Shown here one piece after another: positions 4,882 to 5,187 of a stretch of DNA of 5,187 bases (position 1 is its first letter; every line of letters begins with the position of its first letter). The notes under the pieces are model-generated. The model was not told the origin of the DNA and did no database searches. It worked only from the letters and a program-made list of their open reading frames with translations. Origin of the DNA: Thermodesulfobacteriota bacterium (GTDB taxonomy: Bacteria; Desulfobacterota; RBG-13-43-22); the NCBI GenBank assembly GCA_025454185.1, contig JALOOY010000352.1, forward strand, positions 1 to 5,187, in the 5' to 3' direction. A program made the position numbers and the translations under genes.

Positions 4882-5187
4882 TTAGAGAACCTGGAAGGGG
4901 TACTCGGCCAGCAGTTTATCATCCAGGAACAGCCGCGCTTTCCAGGAGCCCACAAATTTGCTGTCCCCGGCGGAGATGTTGAGCAGGCTTTTTTTGAAAG
5001 AGAGCCAGGCCCAGGTACGGTAATTGACCTCCCCGGCCGGGACGGAAAACTTGAAACGCGTGGTTTCCTGGACCTTGCCGTCCGGTCGGACCCATTTGAC
5101 CATCAGGGCATGGGCGCCCTGCAGCCCCGTCCAGACCGTGTAGAGATGGATCTTGTCATTCAGGGAAAACCGGGTGGCGGGGGTCAG
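4882..5187 (-). CDS. Unrecognised protein, C-terminal part (gene runs off the right edge)
   Basis: The minus-strand frame is open from the window edge to TAA at 4882-4884, giving 101 residues of a C-terminus. A Met at 5103 is available as a start, but the 28 residues before it (including RFSLNDKIHLYTVWTGLQG) continue the same alternating hydrophobic pattern. The visible part is therefore most likely internal and the gene starts beyond 5187. The piece is rich in predicted beta strands and aromatic residues: LYTVWTGL, MVKWVRPDGK, TTRFKFSVPA, YRTWAWLSF, then GSWKARLFLDDKLLAEYPF to the end. This looks like an immunoglobulin-like or similar beta-sandwich domain, as found at the ends of exported or lipoprotein-type proteins. 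That reading is inference, and no family is named. It is convergent with the MreB-like gene, with the hairpin at 4802-4824 in between. Confidence 0.7.
   Translation of the reverse strand: MTPATRFSLNDKIHLYTVWTGLQGAHALMVKWVRPDGKVQETTRFKFSVPAGEVNYRTWAWLSFKKSLLNISAGDSKFVGSWKARLFLDDKLLAEYPFQVL

Noticed and set aside
4882..5103. Treating the right-hand minus-strand gene as a complete 73-residue protein
   Set aside because: The frame stays open to the window edge with protein-like sequence before the Met, so this Met is probably internal.

Overview
The window carries six protein genes and no RNA gene, CRISPR array or mobile element that I can see. The organism is probably an anaerobic Gram-negative bacterium, most plausibly of the Desulfobacterota (former Deltaproteobacteria). 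The reasons are a rubrerythrin, a J-domain protein with the RYSQEDIFKGFDFSNIFREF-type linker that I associate with that group, an MreB-type actin, and moderately high GC with Shine-Dalgarno-led genes. This assignment is inference from protein style and not from a marker gene.

Layout, left to right. (1) A membrane-anchored PAS-GGDEF-HD-GYP protein (9-1694, +) can be expected to make and/or degrade cyclic di-GMP. A small cupin (1718-2059, +) follows 23 nt later, probably in the same transcript. (2) A rubrerythrin with a rubredoxin module at each end (2102-2713, -) converges on the cupin, with an AT-rich inverted repeat between the two. (3) The rubrerythrin diverges from a zinc-finger-less J-domain protein (2853-3698, +). 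The 139-bp gap between them is dense in signals: a TTGACA-17-TATATT promoter on +, a perfect TATAAT on -, a 15-nt palindrome covering both -10 boxes, and a heat-shock (sigma-32) style promoter pointing to the J-domain gene. (4) An MreB/actin-family ATPase (3782-4798, +) follows the J-domain gene after 83 nt that contain a GC-rich hairpin and a 12-bp palindrome. A hairpin terminator candidate (4802-4824) ends this pair. (5) The 3' end of an unrecognised minus-strand gene (4882-5187, -) runs off the right edge.

How the genes may work together. The left pair is a signalling unit whose input is a PAS-linked cue. The middle of the window is a stress-response junction, with peroxide-scavenging rubrerythrin on one side and a chaperone cofactor on the other, driven from overlapping promoters. 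The right pair couples a J-domain protein to an actin-fold ATPase that is MreB-like, where one would usually expect the actin-fold ATPase DnaK.

The most unusual items are the J-domain protein, which seems to have lost about 40 residues so that the two C-terminal beta domains are collapsed into one hybrid domain; its pairing with a solitary MreB-like protein; the overlapping divergent promoters sharing a palindrome; and a sharp GC step inside the cyclic di-GMP gene. I do not see a clear, wholly new multi-gene system, but the J-protein/MreB-like pair is the best candidate for follow-up.
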